The notes under the pieces: generated by a model
The model's input: the letters and a program-made list of their open reading frames with translations, nothing else
What the model was told of the DNA's origin: nothing
The model's database searches: none
Shown: positions 25,159-38,302 of the stretch, one piece after another
Position numbering within the stretch: the first letter of the stretch is position 1
Layout: every line of letters begins with the position of its first letter
Assembly: GCA_963576785.1 (NCBI GenBank)
Contig: OY756140.1
Location: 1,302,001 to 1,366,000, forward strand
DNA from: Chlorophyllum brunneum
Taxonomy: Eukaryota; Basidiomycota; Agaricomycetes; Agaricales; Agaricaceae
Length of the DNA: 64,000 bases
Reading direction: 5' to 3'
Translations under genes and position numbers: made by a program

Positions 25159-25668
25159 ACAAAATTCATGATACCACTCTCCGTTCATAGCTACCACGCG
25201 TTGCTCACATTTGCTCCTCTTGCTGTCTCCGAAACGTCGGCAACAGCCTGTGCCATTTTATGTTAAATCTATTACTCACTTGCAGGTCTCGGACTCTTGT
25301 TGGTCTAGACAGCCTTGAACCCACTTGTTTCGGTCCACCGAGTTTTCGTCTTAATCCACTTCGGTTCCCCCTCCTGAAATATTCCCCTTGCTACTCATAC
25401 CTCTCCTTATTGTCCTACATTCACTGTTTTTCTGGCTTATGTATATACTGGTCACTTGAACCCGGAATTCATCTGAGTTGCTACTTGCACCAGTGAGCAT
25501 GACATTACACGCAAGTAATGGGTCTGCCACGACATCTCATATAAACCCTAACCCGAGGCGCCAATTTTCTAAATTGAACCACAAGCATTGGGCTATTCGT
25601 TGTGCTTGTCGCCGGCAATCCCTATAGATATCTGCTGAGGATATCTCCCCCCAACAGACTAGCATATA
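25159..25668. other. Intergenic, G-beta 3' flank and golgin-like gene promoter
   Basis: No supported coding region. A pyrimidine-rich block near 25360-25430 and a TATAAACCC string near 25540 lie upstream of the next gene. Confidence 0.35.
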
Positions 25669-28610
25669 ATGTCCGAAGATGACAGAGCCGCCAAGGCGGC
25701 CAGGGCTAAAGCTATGGTACGCGTGTAATGCACGAGCTCTTGACTCAACCTAACGAGTTCGGTAATACAGCTCAAGAAGCGGCAGCAGAAGAAAGTAGCC
25801 GAGTCAGGCGGGCCCATATTTGATGCTGGTTCTGTGTCTTCAAGAACCTCGACTCCCGCGCCTGCTGAACCTGCAGCGGAGGAACTGAGACGGGACCATA
25901 TCGATGATGTGTATGTATTCCCGCACCGACCATTGCGACCACAAACTAACGCGATGTTACTTGTGCTCGTGAACCGTACGCATTGCACTGTTGTAGGTTT
26001 GGCACGAAAAACACGGATTCATCTTGGCTTTCATCATTGCCGAGGGCACTTTCACCACCTATGCGATTCGCAACTCCGTCTTCAGTTCCGTCTTCAAACA
26101 AGTCACCACCTTTACCACCTCCAACTTTGTCTCCTATGTCCAGCGCGGAGCCATCAGGTCACTCTCCTAGAGAGGTTGAACTGCTGAAGGAAGTTAAATC
26201 TCTCCAATCGGAAATCACTTCCCTTCAGAAGAAGACTCAAAACGTACTGATATTGGAGGGAGGTATGTGTATCCATTTACCTGACGTGCGTTATTAGTGC
26301 TACATGGATCCTAGAGGCTCAAACGGCTCGAGACAAAATCAATCAACTTGAGGAATTACTAGAGCAAGAGCGGGCGCAATACTCAACACTTGAATCCCGC
26401 TACGAGGAATTGCGACAGGAGAGCAGTGCTCATCTCAAGAACCATGAAGAGACTATCTCCTTGCTCGTTTCTGAGAAGGCCACACTCAGCAGTGAGCTTC
26501 ACAGGTTGGATGAAGTAGAAGCCAGTGGGTAGATATTTCTAGGTCTGTCTTGAGCTTGTAATCATTCATTACACAGGGGCTCAGAACGCCGAGGAGTCCC
26601 TAAACCAGGAGAAAGAGAAGAGCGCAGATCTCAGCAACAATCTTGAGACGCTTAGTGATCGTATTTCTACGGTGACGTCCCAGCTCGAAGGGCTACAACG
26701 CAAGGAGAAAGAAATGAACGACAGACATCGAGAACAGGTGTGCAAGCGTCACCCTCTCCATCTATGGCTGATATCTTACATGCGAACAGGAACGCCAACT
26801 ACAGCTTGTGACTGCGTCGGCGACTGAAGCGCGTAAAGATGCTGAACGCTACCAGCGTAATCTCAAAGAACTAGAGGAACAAGTTCAGAATGATGATCGC
26901 CTGGAGCGCGTGGAAGCTTCCCTGAAGAATACTCAAGAGCGTGCGGATGAATTAGAATTTCAGCTTTCCAAGGTTAAGCATGTAAGCACTCGAATATCCT
27001 CACATACATGCATTCTCTAACAACTGTACAGGCCCACTCCCTTCTCAAAACCGAAAAAGAAATGTTGGAATCTCAGTTATCAGAGTCCGTGGGGGCGAAA
27101 AATAAGCTCCAATCTCAATGTTCTGATCTGGAGAGGAATAACACGTCTGCTCTCAACCGACTCGCCGCGGTCACAGAGGAACGAGATGCTTTGGTGACCG
27201 AGAAAGCGTCACTTGACCAGTCAGGTCAAGGCAAGGATGCTATAATTGTCGGTCTCAATGCGCAGCTTGCTCAGGCGGTGACCGAAATCAACAACCAAAA
27301 GAGACAAGCACAGACCCTTCAAGGTGATTTCAAGGCCGCGCAGAAGCGTCTAGATGATTCCGAAAAAACACAGCGACGGCTCCAGGGCGAAGGCACGAAT
27401 CTCATGCGCTCTTTGGACGAGCTTCGACCAAAGGTTGTTGAACTAACCGAGGATAAGGTCCAGCTATCCGAGAAATTGGCGCACTGGGAGCATGCTCTCC
27501 GCGATCGGGATGCCGTCATTGCGAATTTGGAGACTAGTCTGGAAGAGGCGCAGCAAGAGGCGGAGAAATTACAGGCAGAATGGAAATCCAAAGTCTCGAA
27601 ATTAGAACAAGAGCGGTCTCTTGTTGCTTTATCATCATCAGAGATGGACAAAGGGTTCGTGGAACTTCAAAAGGAGCTTGAAGACGCCTCGGGTAGCATA
27701 CGTGCCTTGGAATCGGAGCGCCAGTCACTTCGGCAAGAAGCTCACAGTAGGCTTCAGGAGGTGGAACATCTGACCAACACGTCGCGGTCTCAGGCGGCTG
27801 AAATCATGAAACTTCAAAGCGAGTTGAGCGAACAGCGAGTGGTTCAGGTGAGCACATGGGGTTTGATTGCCGTGGAATAACGAAAGCTAAACCTGCCTCC
27901 AGGATGAAGAGGAAGACTTCTTGGAACAAGCTCAAAATGAGATTGAGTCACTGCGGTTGGAGCTAACGTCAAAGGCGAGTGAATTGGAACAACTGCAACA
28001 AACCCAGCCATCATCGTCACAGAACAATCTCCAACCATCACTCAGCGAAGAAATGCTAAATTCGTTAAGACAGCAGCATGCTCTTGATCTTTCGGCATCT
28101 CAGTCTCAAATCCGGGCTCTTGAAAACTCCGTCTTTGATGCTGAAGCTCGAGCACATAGCTTGCAAAAACAGGTACACGCACTTGAAGTCCAGCTAGCCC
28201 AGGTACGGCCTAGCTCAAGACCGGGACAACGGTCTTTTTCGCCCAACCACTTCTCTCGACCGGCCAGTCGAGTACAATCACATTCTGAGCTCGGCCGCTC
28301 ATCCATCAGTTCTTCCCAGCTACCCCCTCTCTCGCGATCCATTTTCGATCAAGGGTTGACAGCCGAGACTCGACACAAGCGCAAAGTGAGCTTGAGTATG
28401 CTCAAAGCTCGTATTGAGAGTGAGGTCGCAGCTAATGCTGACCCCCCATCACGGGCCCTTTCCCCAGTTGACTCACAGACTGGTTCCGAATCTCCCTCGC
28501 AGCTCGAGGTCCCTCATCACCATCAGAAAGGACACCACCGCCCCCAGTTTCTGGACGAGTCACATGTCTTTTGGTGTAGTTCATGTACCGGTGAACTAGT
28601 GGTGTTATAG
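25669..28610 (+). CDS. Golgin-like long coiled-coil protein
   Basis: A short basic N-terminus (MSEDDRAAKAARAKAMLKKR) resembles the start of GM130/golgin-A family tethers. A Ser/Pro-rich linker follows (about 26040-26170), then several hundred residues of heptad-rich coiled coil broken by introns (for example EVELLKEVKSLQSEITSLQ, LEELLEQERAQYSTLE, ERLERVEASLKNTQERADELE-like repeats). The tail is Ser/Arg-rich with RKVSLSMLKARIESE. The end, HVFWCSSCTGELVVL, contains a CxxC pair and may be a conserved cap. Introns lie near 25717-25770, 25911-25995, 26263-26314, 26528-26578, 26738-26790, 26982-27031 and 27848-27902. A Golgi tethering role is an inference from architecture. Other coiled-coil scaffolds are possible. 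Confidence 0.6.
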
Positions 28611-28740
28611 TACAGGTTTCCGATTATTTGATCTATAGTAGTCGTACAGTCCGCTCTACATGAGCAATATCCGATATATAGCATGTAAGATCCAGTCCTT
28701 GGTTTAGATAACCGGTGAGATGGTAATAAAAAAAAGCTGC

Positions 28741-31659
28741 TCAAAAAAATCCCTTGCGGTTCGACTTGATCCTGCGAAGCCGTTCAAGTAGGTCCTGATT
28801 ACATATGTAATGAGTAAATGACGACTTCCTCTGGGTGGAGGGCTCACCTCCACTTCCTCCGCTCGGAGTGTCCCTCGCTTCCGTTCATGCTCAAGACCAG
28901 TCTCCAGGCTCTCCAGAACATCATTAATGAGCTCCCGGTAATTTACGCCAAAGAACTGGGTCAACTTTGCGGCACGACGACGGCGAACTTGGAAATCTGA
29001 AACCTCGGGTTTGGGGGTGGTGATGCTAAATCCAGAGGTAATGGACAGCATGGAAGTGCGAACGGGAAGAGAGCGCCTGCGTTCCGATTTAATGGATGAG
29101 GCGTTTGAGAGGCGCCGATCCTTCATCATGGGGGTTTCGCGAGTTGGTAAAGTCGGGGTAGTGTCTTCAAAATCGTTGAGATATTGATGCAACTCGGCAA
29201 GTGATTCTTTGTCGTCCTGTCGTTAATCAACCGGTCAGTCAAAGTGACCACATGAAAGGACTCCGAGGAACGAGAGACAAACCCGATCAAGAATGTCGCT
29301 GAGAGATTTGAGGGAATGTTGATAGTGATGATATACTAGTGAAGTTCCTAAACTAGCTTGAATAACGGGGGATTCGTCATAGGAATAACAATCTGGACCC
29401 TCGGACAGCAGTCTTCTGCTAGATTCAGCTGTGCTGGGTCGATCATTCTTCCTGTATCTGTGTTTGATGTAGGAGGAGCGGTTCGGGTTGCGCTGTTGAT
29501 ATGTCGGAGAAGGGACCTCTCCAGGGGGGATAAAATCGCCGAATGATGGTTTTGGCGGAGATTTAGACTGCTTCAAATAAACTCCAGCTGGGACGGAAGG
29601 CGAAGGTGAATGACGAGTGTGGTATAGTGTTTGCGGAGGGGCAACACCGAACATCTAGAAGACATAGTTGGGATATGAAGAATGCTATCGATCGAAGCGT
29701 GCAGCGCGTACCTTTTCCATCTTCTGCGCCCTGCGGACGTTGATGGCTTTCTCCTTGTCATTCAGCTCCTCCTTCATCCTGTCCACGTCGTCCGACCAGG
29801 ACGGCAAAGCTCCAGCGGAACTGCTGCGTCTGCGGCGTAGCCATTGTGCACGACTCTCGGATTCATCAACAGGCATATTCGGCTGGATGGGAGGTAGAGA
29901 GGATTCGGGGTGTCCTACTCCCAACACGAGGTCGAGTGGTACCCGGGACCCCAAAAAGCGGTGGAGCTTGGCGAGCTTCTCTCGTTTGCGCCGCCTTTGT
30001 TCCTCGGCCCGCTGTTCTGGGGTCATCGCCTCATATAAAGATAGCTGGGAAGGAGAAGGCGGTCGGCATGAGGCTATTTCGGTTGAATTAGGTGCGAAGG
30101 TAATAGGGGATAAGGCATCTTCGTCGGCATCTTCGTCTGATAGATCAATAAATGATATTCGGGATCCCAGTTGATGATCAACGGCGTGACGGAAAGCTTG
30201 AGTCGACTGGGTGTTCAGACCCAGCCTCGCTCTATATGGAACGGACTGGAAAAGGGCTTGATTGAACGACTCGGAGAACTCATCCGGAGTGACGGGTATA
30301 GAGTGCCGTCGATTAGCTGCATGGGGAGGGAGATGGAGGGGAGTAGTATGGGAGGTTTCCTTCTTCGCGCGGCCTCTGCGAGGTTTTGAGAGTCTGTTGC
30401 TGGTGGCTGGGTAGGATGACTCTTGGGTCGACAACATCTCACCCCCTGGGGTTTCGCCAAACACGCGAGCCAACTTGCGTGATTTTTTCACAAGATCCGC
30501 GCGTTCATCCAGGTGCAGAAGATTCGTCGTAGGGGGAGGGTCTTCGCGCCTATCAGAAGAATTCTGATGCGGGGAGGCTCCCCGCGACGGAGACCTGGCC
30601 TGCGCCGGTTTGAACGACGCAGGGATTGAGAAGACAGTCCTTGGGGGTCGGAAAGACGAGGGGTGGGTGTTTGCGGGGGTGTCGCCGCCGGGGAGCATGG
30701 TGGGGAAGGCTGGGGCGGTGGGCGAGAGGAGATCGATGAAGGAGTGTCTGGCTGGCGTGCTCGGCGACGGTGCGTGGGAATCCAAGGGTCGGCTGTGGGT
30801 GATGTCGATAACGTCGCCAGAGCGCCTGCGGATGTCCAGCACCACATCATCCAGCATATGGCCCATCGCTCCTGTCCGACGTCACTCAGCAACGACCTGC
30901 CGGGCTCAGACATCACTCACCTGTCCTGGACGTCCCAACCTTGCGCTTCGGGGCTGTTGGATGGGAGGTCGGTTTTCTGAGGAGGCCGCCCCGAGCTGCG
31001 TCTCTTGAAATCTCGTCTGAAAACAGATCTGCGATGTTTCTGCACCTGTTCAGCCGTTTCTCAACAAGCAGGGAGACAGCTCGCAGCTGTGATCGTTGAG
31101 ACGTTCCGTCCCGTCGCTGTTCCAGACATGATGGTCGCCTCCCCACCCCAAATCCTCCATCACACCCGTCAATCTGACACTCTTCCTCGCCTGCCAATCT
31201 CCTGTCTCCGTCTCCGGCCACGCCCTTACTTTCCTTCCCTTGCCCAAGGTCATCCAATGTTGGCGCAGGATTGATGTACGGATTCGTACTAGATGAGCTT
31301 GTAACCTCCTGCACCGTCACCAAATTTGCTCTCGGCTCGACCGTCCGCTGACTGTTATTTATGGCCCACAGAGCACTGGGATCGGAATATGTGGGACTTA
31401 TTAATTTCTCCCCGTCGTATCCTGGCGATTTTGGAGTCTTGGGTCCCCGATTTCCCCTCGGGGGTGGTGGCAAACCCGCAGGGTAACTCGCCTTGCCGAG
31501 ATGATTGACTGGGCTGGCTGGTGGCGACGGTACTCCCGGACTGGGTGGATCCTGGCTCCTAACCCGTTCCTCGTGTTCCAGCAGGGCGTCGAGGTTGGGC
31601 GAGATTATCAGAGACCAACATGTCGTTGGCTGCGGTGTCGTCGAGACGTTGGCGAGCAT
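28741..31659 (-). CDS. Conserved basidiomycete protein of unknown function
   Basis: This is a multi-exon gene. I take the ATG at 31659 (MLANVSTT) as start. Exon joins at about 30916-30868 and 29700-29656 give TGAMGHMLDDVVLDI and MEKVFGVAPPQTLYHTR. Most of the protein is disordered and rich in Pro, Ser and Arg. Several short ordered blocks stand out: LDALLEHEERVRSQD, KKSRKLARVFGETPG, RREKLAKLHRFLGSRVP, INVRRAQKMEKVFG, RRRRAAKLTQFFGVNYREL and the C-terminal DLLERLRRIKSNRKG. The three 'KLA/KLT ... FG' blocks look like variations of one short motif. This pattern suggests a scaffold with repeated short binding motifs. I do not recognise a known function. The region between about 31270 and 31100 may hide an extra intron. 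Confidence 0.65.
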
Positions 31660-32135
31660 ATTTCGTGACCCAACTTCCCAACCACAACGGCCAACAATGC
31701 CCCCTCGAACGAAGGATAACCCGAACGTTGACAAACAACGATAGTTGGGTCGTGCTGCTGTGTATCGACGAACACCGCGCCTTATGAAACTTTCACCGCC
31801 ACGCACTTTGGCATCAAAACATGTTGTACATTCTCATCATGATATTGACGACCCTCCACACTATGCACCGATGCGGGGGCTCATGCAAAACTTCTTTGTA
31901 ATCCCACATCTTACTTCTCCCTCATCCTGGCTGTCCTTCATGTTGATCACACAGCAACTCATGTATCCGATATAGTACATGTGCTGAATACATGGGCGCC
32001 CGACGTAATGTGGGTATCAGCTGAGTTGGTTGGACCGGGAAGACCACATGAACAAACAGAAATAGCGAAAAGTACCTGGAGTGCTAGAGTACAGTATGCA
32101 TAGAGAATATATGAGTGAGATAGCAGATGTCGTGA
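31660..32135. other. Intergenic between two reverse-strand genes
   Basis: Upstream of the conserved unknown gene and downstream of the SMP-domain gene. I see no supported gene. Confidence 0.35.
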
Positions 32136-35100
32136 TCAAGCAGTTGACGATATGCGGCGAGGTGGGAGCGGTGGCGGTGTGTCTGTAGTGGATGTCGTTG
32201 CACTGGACATGATAGTAGCATTCAGTGTCACCTCATCTGACAGCGAAGCCATGGGTTTATCAGATGGCGCTGCATCGCCTTCCACCTTCATGGGCTTAGT
32301 CGAGGGCTCTCCCGACTGATCCTGACCTCTAGGACGAAAAGGCGCGCCAGAGGTCGGGCGCGGTGGTAGTGGTGGTGGAGCTTGGACTGGTGGTGACTGC
32401 AACAATTGTGGCTCGGAAGAATCAGCTTCTGCTATCGCCGAGAATGTATCTATTTGCTTGACCGATTCTGACATATCAGTATCCTCTCCCGTGTTGCTAG
32501 GGTTTCTCCACAGCCGGTAGACGCTCTGTATGGCCGGGTTCTTCGATTTAATCGTGTCAGAAAGAAGGCTGGGCTGTGGTACAACGTAACCCATGGACAT
32601 CACTTCGCCCCTGTGACTTGCATGTATACCAGGAATAGTCATTGTCTTGGCCTGGGGTTGAGCTTGGATCGGTACATGTCGGATCTCATCTTCTGAGATG
32701 TCGTCGGTGGCATCGATGTCGGTGTTGACCCGCGAAACAGATGGTAGAGATTTGTTGGAAGCAAGAACGGGGGTAATGGAACGTTTACCTGTCTGTTGGG
32801 AAATGGAAGGCACGTTCAGTGGTGAACCATTTTCAACCCTCGCTGCATCCTCGCTGCTCGAATTTTCTGCGGGAGGCAGGGGAGAAGTGGATCGGCCAGA
32901 ACCTCCGCCTTTCTCCTTTTCAGCGCTATGTTCGCGTTCTCGGCGATCTGCAACAGCAGCACGAACCTCCGCATAACTATCACGCTTGTTGCTGACATTT
33001 TCCATCTTGCTCCGTAATTTTGACGCTAAATCCCCATTCTCCTCGGAGCTGAACTCTTTCTTCAAGCTGCTCCAGTTTACACCCCACTTGCGCATTGTCT
33101 CTCTGGCTGTATTGCTGAGAGCTTGTTTATCACCAGCTTTGGATTTCAGGGTGGACAAGAAAGATGATGGGCTTGGACTGGGATGAGAGTCCCGAGATAT
33201 GTCTGAAGATTTACGTGGCGTCAAAGGTTCTGGTATCGAATCCGTGGATCTTGCACTGCTATGGCTTTTGGCAGAGCGAACTGATGATTTACGCGAATGA
33301 GAAAGGGGGGTTTCAAGGGCAGGACCATCCATAAAGCTGTCAAAAGGCTCGCAGACTTCTGGCAGGATATCGCTAGAGGATTGTATCATGGGACGGATAG
33401 TTGATGACTGACCCCGCTCCTCATCTACGAAAAGGGGTTCAGATTGGGACCTGTCTTTGAGAATGGCTGGGAACAGGATCAGAAACAGTGCACGGTAGCG
33501 ACAACGAATGCACCCACATGGATCTGATTCTTTCATCGAAACGTCCTGATCGTGAACAATGGGTATTACGGAAGCAGGGCGAGATTCACCATTCTCATAT
33601 TCGGGAGCATCGGACACGATACTACTGACTGATGGTAGACCCGGGGAGGAAGGACCTGACTCAAGAATCGGGGGGGCAGAGCCAGTTGTTTCAGGCGATG
33701 GCACCGGTATTGGTTTCTCGAACCGTGAAGCATCTGACCAAATACCTCCACGGTGTCTGTAAGAAGAACTTTCGAAAAACGCGATATCGTCCATGTTCGG
33801 CATAACCACAGATTCTTGTATCTGTAAAGTGGGTTAATAGAAGCTGTAGAACTATGATCGGAGCACTACCCACAATTTCCTTGAGTTTTGATTCTATCGT
33901 GCTCAGGATCATACTCCATTTTATTTGACGGTCGCTCACGATAGGTTCCACTTGGAGTACCATTCTCGGGCTTTGTGTGAAAGCATACCAGATACGATTG
34001 CTGGGCGGTCGTTTGACTTTAATCAATAAATTTCCGTCCAGCTCTTTCAGAACCGCTGCAAGTACAAGTTTAACGTTGTAAGATTTGAATTGACCAAGGT
34101 TGATAATAGCAGTTGCTTCGATGGTGATACGAATTTCGCCCTTGTACTGCAAGTGGACCTCCAATGATGCGTCCCCCTCCTTCGTGAGTTCCTTCAGCAT
34201 CGGCTTGCTGAACGTAGGTGGTCTATTACCAACGGAGACCTCCGTAACCACAACATCCGTTAGGAAGGCTGGGCGCTTCACTTTGGACAGCTTCTTCATG
34301 AGGCGACTGATGATGTAAGACTCCAACGTATGCGTGCGATAGTAGCTGAAGAACACGCGCCCAATCAAAGCATTGAGCCATCGCATAGGGATGACGTCTG
34401 GCTGCTCGTCTAGGGTAGAAACAAGATGGTCCATGTCGGCAGATTGAAAAACGGCTTGCAAAGGGGATAGTGTGGGTGTCTGTGTTGGATGATCTGACGC
34501 GTGAATTAAGGCGAGATACCAATCCTCCATCTCGACGTTTGACCGAACGAAAATGAACCATGGTGCTGGAGTGTCCATCTCCTTATCCTTCGCCGCTGCC
34601 CGCCGCTTTTCATCCTCGACCAACTTCTCTCGCTCCTGTTCTTGCTCCTGTTCTTGCTGTTTACCACTAAGGTGGTTGCTATTCAAGACAACGTCGACAT
34701 CCTCCCCCTGTAATTTCATTTCCTTCGTGAGAGTTGGCAGAGCCCTATCGACCGAAGCGGATTTGGGCCTCAAACAGATGGCATTCCGTTTGGCAAACAT
34801 TTCACCGTCCGTTTGTCCCTCTGGATACACGAAAACACCATGGCCACCGAGTTCGACTACAGCCTCGCAATCCGTCATATCCTCATCTTCGTAAAGGTAT
34901 AAGATCTTGCCCTTCAGGACGACATACCACATATCCTTCGGGCGCGACTTCTTCGGGTCTTTTGAGCGGGAATCTAGAAAAGAGCGAACGAGATTGACAT
35001 ATCCGCCATCTCCGAGGGATTCCTCGAATGTATGACGCATCGTTAACCATCCCTTCTTTGTCTTGGGTAAGTCGTTGATTTCGAGAAACGTTAGCGCACG

Positions 35101-35295
35101 AGGCTGTTCTTCGAGCCCATCGGTCCCGTTGACTTCAGAGAGTCTAGACTCCAACTCCTTGCGTCGTTTTTTTTCTGGATCCCCATCTCCGACGGGTACA
35201 GAAGTGTAGACGGCGACGAAGAGTATGGCAAGGATAACAAGTGGAAGGAAGGTGAGCCCGCCGAGAACATAGGCATATATGAGGGCCTTAATCAT
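32136..35295 (-). CDS. SMP-domain lipid-transfer protein with PH-like domain (TEX2/Nvj2 family)
   Basis: The protein starts at the ATG at 35295 with a hydrophobic segment (residues about 5-30, [20 protein letters not shown]) that would anchor it in the ER. A PH-like region follows ([14 protein letters not shown] to [11 protein letters not shown]), holding [19 protein letters not shown]. Then comes an SMP domain ([73 protein letters not shown]). SMP domains form tubes that carry phospholipids at membrane contact sites. In yeast, Nvj2 works at ER-vacuole and ER-Golgi contacts. A 48-bp intron near 33873-33825 leads to a disordered C-terminal half of about 550 residues with proline runs (PPPLPPRP), possible SH3 ligands. 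It is a membrane contact-site protein; the exact contact is not shown. Confidence 0.87.
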
Positions 35296-36114
35296 GTCTC
35301 GGAGGCGAGTAAATTAAGCGACCTGTGAGCTGAAGTCCCAGATGATATGTCGGGGGTACGATAGTGGGTGGATGACGGCGAGAGAGTGAGAAGACCAGGA
35401 GTGATGTGCTGTACGCTAGCGTCGTCACTGGACACGTGATCAAACGTGTACTGTCTGATATGTCTGCGTCTGCGGGTGTGCCATGCCCAGTATCCAGCTC
35501 TAACACGCCACAAGCGTCTGCACGCTGAATAGAGTTTTAGGAATGTGCTTCAGTGTGATTTAATATCTCGCAGTTCGCGGTGTAAACACCCAATAAGCCG
35601 TGGTATATCGTATGACATCATCGATCAATCCTGAAATAATCCCTCGCGCTGTCAAGGTTCGAACAGGAATACACTACTGACCTCAGGACACCCCGCCATT
35701 AGTATCACAAGAGCCTAACGAGGGCCCGGGTGCCATTGATCATCGCAAGGCCAGAACAAACTGGAGAGTTTTCAATCACTAAGCATCTCTAAATCGTTAA
35801 GTTCCAAGCCTGTATAAACCTCGACTGCTCAAGCAATGGACAATTGAAGAACTGGGTTATGCCCGATCGAACCCACTTTAAGTTCAAGGTCATGGTAAAC
35901 AAAAAGGTGGTTGGGTAGGGTACGTATGCGAACTAAGCAGATAAAGGGTATCATGGTCGGAGGCGGACTTCACAAGAAGTCTGCAACCGTTTTGCATCAG
36001 AAAACTCAGGAAATAGATACGGGGCTATATATCGCAATCGTACACCACTGCCACCCTGCGCTGAAGATGGTGGTCACCAAGCCAACGATTGGGGTATTAG
36101 AATGCAAGTGTTGA
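35296..36114. other. Intergenic, promoter of SMP gene and 3' flank of methyltransferase gene
   Basis: About 0.8 kb. Both neighbours run on the reverse strand. A forward frame of 67 codons (35911-36114) has no recognisable content. No RNA gene was seen: GGTTCGAAC-like strings near 35657 lack a matching T-stem. Confidence 0.4.
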
Positions 36115-37674
36115 TCATGGGTGGTCGAATAGCCCATAAGGTATTGGTGGTATCTCAGCCCTCTTCCTGGCGTAGACGGTTTCTATCCGCGAGTACTGCG
36201 GCTCCTTGGCTTCTCGCAATTCTTCAAATATATACCGTTCGATCCTCAGTAGAAAGTTCTCGGGGTAGCCTGCTCCAAGTAACATTGGCCTTCCCGATCT
36301 CAGGAAGCTCTAAGCCACGATCAGGACCATGCGATTGTACTGATAATCATGAAAATAAGGTTTTTGACATACCAGGACGTCATATTCCAGAGCATTGCGA
36401 TACTCCTTTAGAAATTCTGCCTCCGCAGGAGGGCGGGCGTAGTCTCCAGGAATGATTGGTAGCCAGAACTCATGGTAGGTGATGTCTTCATAAGAGCGAT
36501 GTCCACTAATCCAGCCGTACAAACTCCTTGCAGCAAAAACCTCCCCGCCAAGCCGGTCTCTTACAACGTTCGAGACTGCGCGTAGCCAATGAGCCCAATA
36601 AGGTTGCCCCCAGCTAAGGTTGTGAGGAGTTGGGTCGACAACGGGTATGGGTCGATGGTGTCTGTCATAGGCGACATAACCAACCTCAGCGAGGTCAATT
36701 AAACCACCCGGTCGAAGGACATCAGAGATTTGGTCTATTAGTCTATAATAATCTTGAACCTGCAACACTGGTTAGGATTAAGCGAGAATAATCGGAGAAG
36801 TTCTCACCCCCATTGCAATGAGGCGAGTATGGACGACGTTGAACTGGCCAGTGAAGTGTTCCAACCCGAGATTGATATCATCCACTTCACTCCTGTTTTG
36901 ACCTATTTCAGTTTTCGACATTTGTATAAACGGTATTATATGGCTGACCTGAGATTGGGCGGCATTCGCTTGGATTCTTCGATGCTCTCCGGTCTTAAAC
37001 GGGTCAGGTCATACATGACTTTCATCGGCGTTAGGTCCACGGCTACTGCAGAGCAGTGAGGGAAATCTCTAGCAACGTCGATGATCCTTCATGAGCACAT
37101 AGATGTTAGCTCTCACTGACGACAATAGAGTGGCTGGCATATACCAGTTTCCAGCACCTGTACCAAGATCTAGTACTGCCTTTCGTATTCCTGTTCCTGA
37201 GTCATCCTCCTCGTTCAAAATTTCCAGCATCGGTGGGGGATATTTGTAGCCAAAGAGAGAATTCAACATTTCGTACTGTCGCTCTAAAATTTGGTTTATC
37301 AGGTCTGGAAGGTCCAGCGAACTGAGGATTGCCTCACCTAAACGGTCCAGCTCTTCCTCGTCGGCAGGTAGCTGGTATACGTTCGAGTAGTTGTTTAGGT
37401 TGCGCCCAAACTCTTGTCTGTATAGTCTGTCCCGAAGAGAACTGTTCATGGACATGACGGAAGGTACGGGGGAGGCGGAGCGCATGGAGATATTGTCGTC
37501 CTCATGCACCGAAGTACCAGTCGTTACTGATTGTCCGCTGGCGCTAAAGACGGCGGCTGAAATTACAGATTCGTTATCGCTGAAATTGTCGTCATCCATG
37601 GTGAATTCGTCGTCTGTGAAGTAGCGATTCCTAGAGACAGAGAGAAGTGAGTGTTTTTGTTCTAGGTGCGGCAT
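36115..37674 (-). CDS. SAM-dependent methyltransferase, fungal LaeA/UMTA-like class
   Basis: This is a class I methyltransferase with motif I AVLDLGTGAGNW (about 37200-37160). A motif-IV-like segment follows, then DQISDVLRPGGLIDLAEVGY (post-motif). The N-terminal about 110 residues are acidic and Ser-rich, followed by NVYQLPADEEELDRL and QHYM-like LERQYEMLNSLFGYKYPPP. That is the layout of fungal methyltransferases related to LaeA and of many orphan enzymes. Splicing near 36378-36312 (GTATGT donor) joins YDVLSFLRSG to the C-terminal exon that ends IPPIPYGLFDHP at 36115. Further introns lie near 37160-37080 and 36820-36760. The substrate cannot be told from sequence. No velvet or secondary-metabolite genes are nearby, so a LaeA role is only a possibility. 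Confidence 0.75.
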
Positions 37675-38044
37675 GGGTAAACACTTGCTAGCGGTGAGGG
37701 AGGCGTGTGCTGTTGCTGTTATATTGTGAACCTGTTGACTGAATTAGCCACTTGTGGACCGACCAAACCTTAGCGGCGGATATTAGCCCGCAGTCCGAAA
37801 GCGAGTGTTCGGAGACAATGAAAATCGGCAGCCTTCTGAACACGCAAGATTACTCATATACCATGCTTTCCGCAAACTGCAATTTGACATTCGCTCACAT
37901 TCAACGCCTGTGCGTCGTGCAGCTGTATCCTACATGTATAAGGTTTTGTTTCAAGCCAAAAGCTGATCGCCCGACGATCCAGCTAAGACGCGAATGTCCG
38001 GGTCTGGATCCGCAGTCATCTGGCATTATCCGCCTCGACGATGA

Positions 38045-38302
38045 TCTAAGTCGCGAAGTAGTGGTGGTACTAGGAGACCGCCCAACCTTTGTCCTGTTTC
38101 GGGTCACTGGTACAAGTCCGGCAATTTTTTGAAAGCCGGGCTGCCATATAGAGTACGTGTTGGGGAGATCCATCATGACCTTGAACGAAACCCGCTAGCT
38201 CAACAAACAAACTCGAAAATCCCCATCTCAGGAAGCGTCATTGCCGGAGGTTTTAATGAAGCGCCCGGTGAATATATCCACAATGGACAAAACCCAAAAT
38301 AG
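38045..38302 (+). pseudogene. Protein-like fragment without start codon
   Basis: An 85-codon stretch is open between stops but has no ATG. It includes SGHWYKSGNFLKAGLPYRV, EIHHDLERNPLAQQTNSK and PISGSVIAGGFNEAPGEYI. The composition looks like a folded protein rather than a chance frame: balanced charge, aromatic and glycine pattern, few Cys/Arg. It ends at TAG 38300-38302. It may be a relic exon, or part of a gene whose other exons I cannot join. Function unknown. Confidence 0.3.

Noticed and set aside
35640..35670. GGTTCGAAC string resembling a tRNA B box
   Set aside because: The flanking bases do not form a T-stem, and no A box or acceptor stem lies at the right distance. A similar string near 23280 (GTTCAAATC) also fails.
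36115..37674. Secondary-metabolite cluster around a LaeA-like methyltransferase
   Set aside because: No synthase, P450, transporter or cluster regulator is nearby. The neighbours are housekeeping genes.
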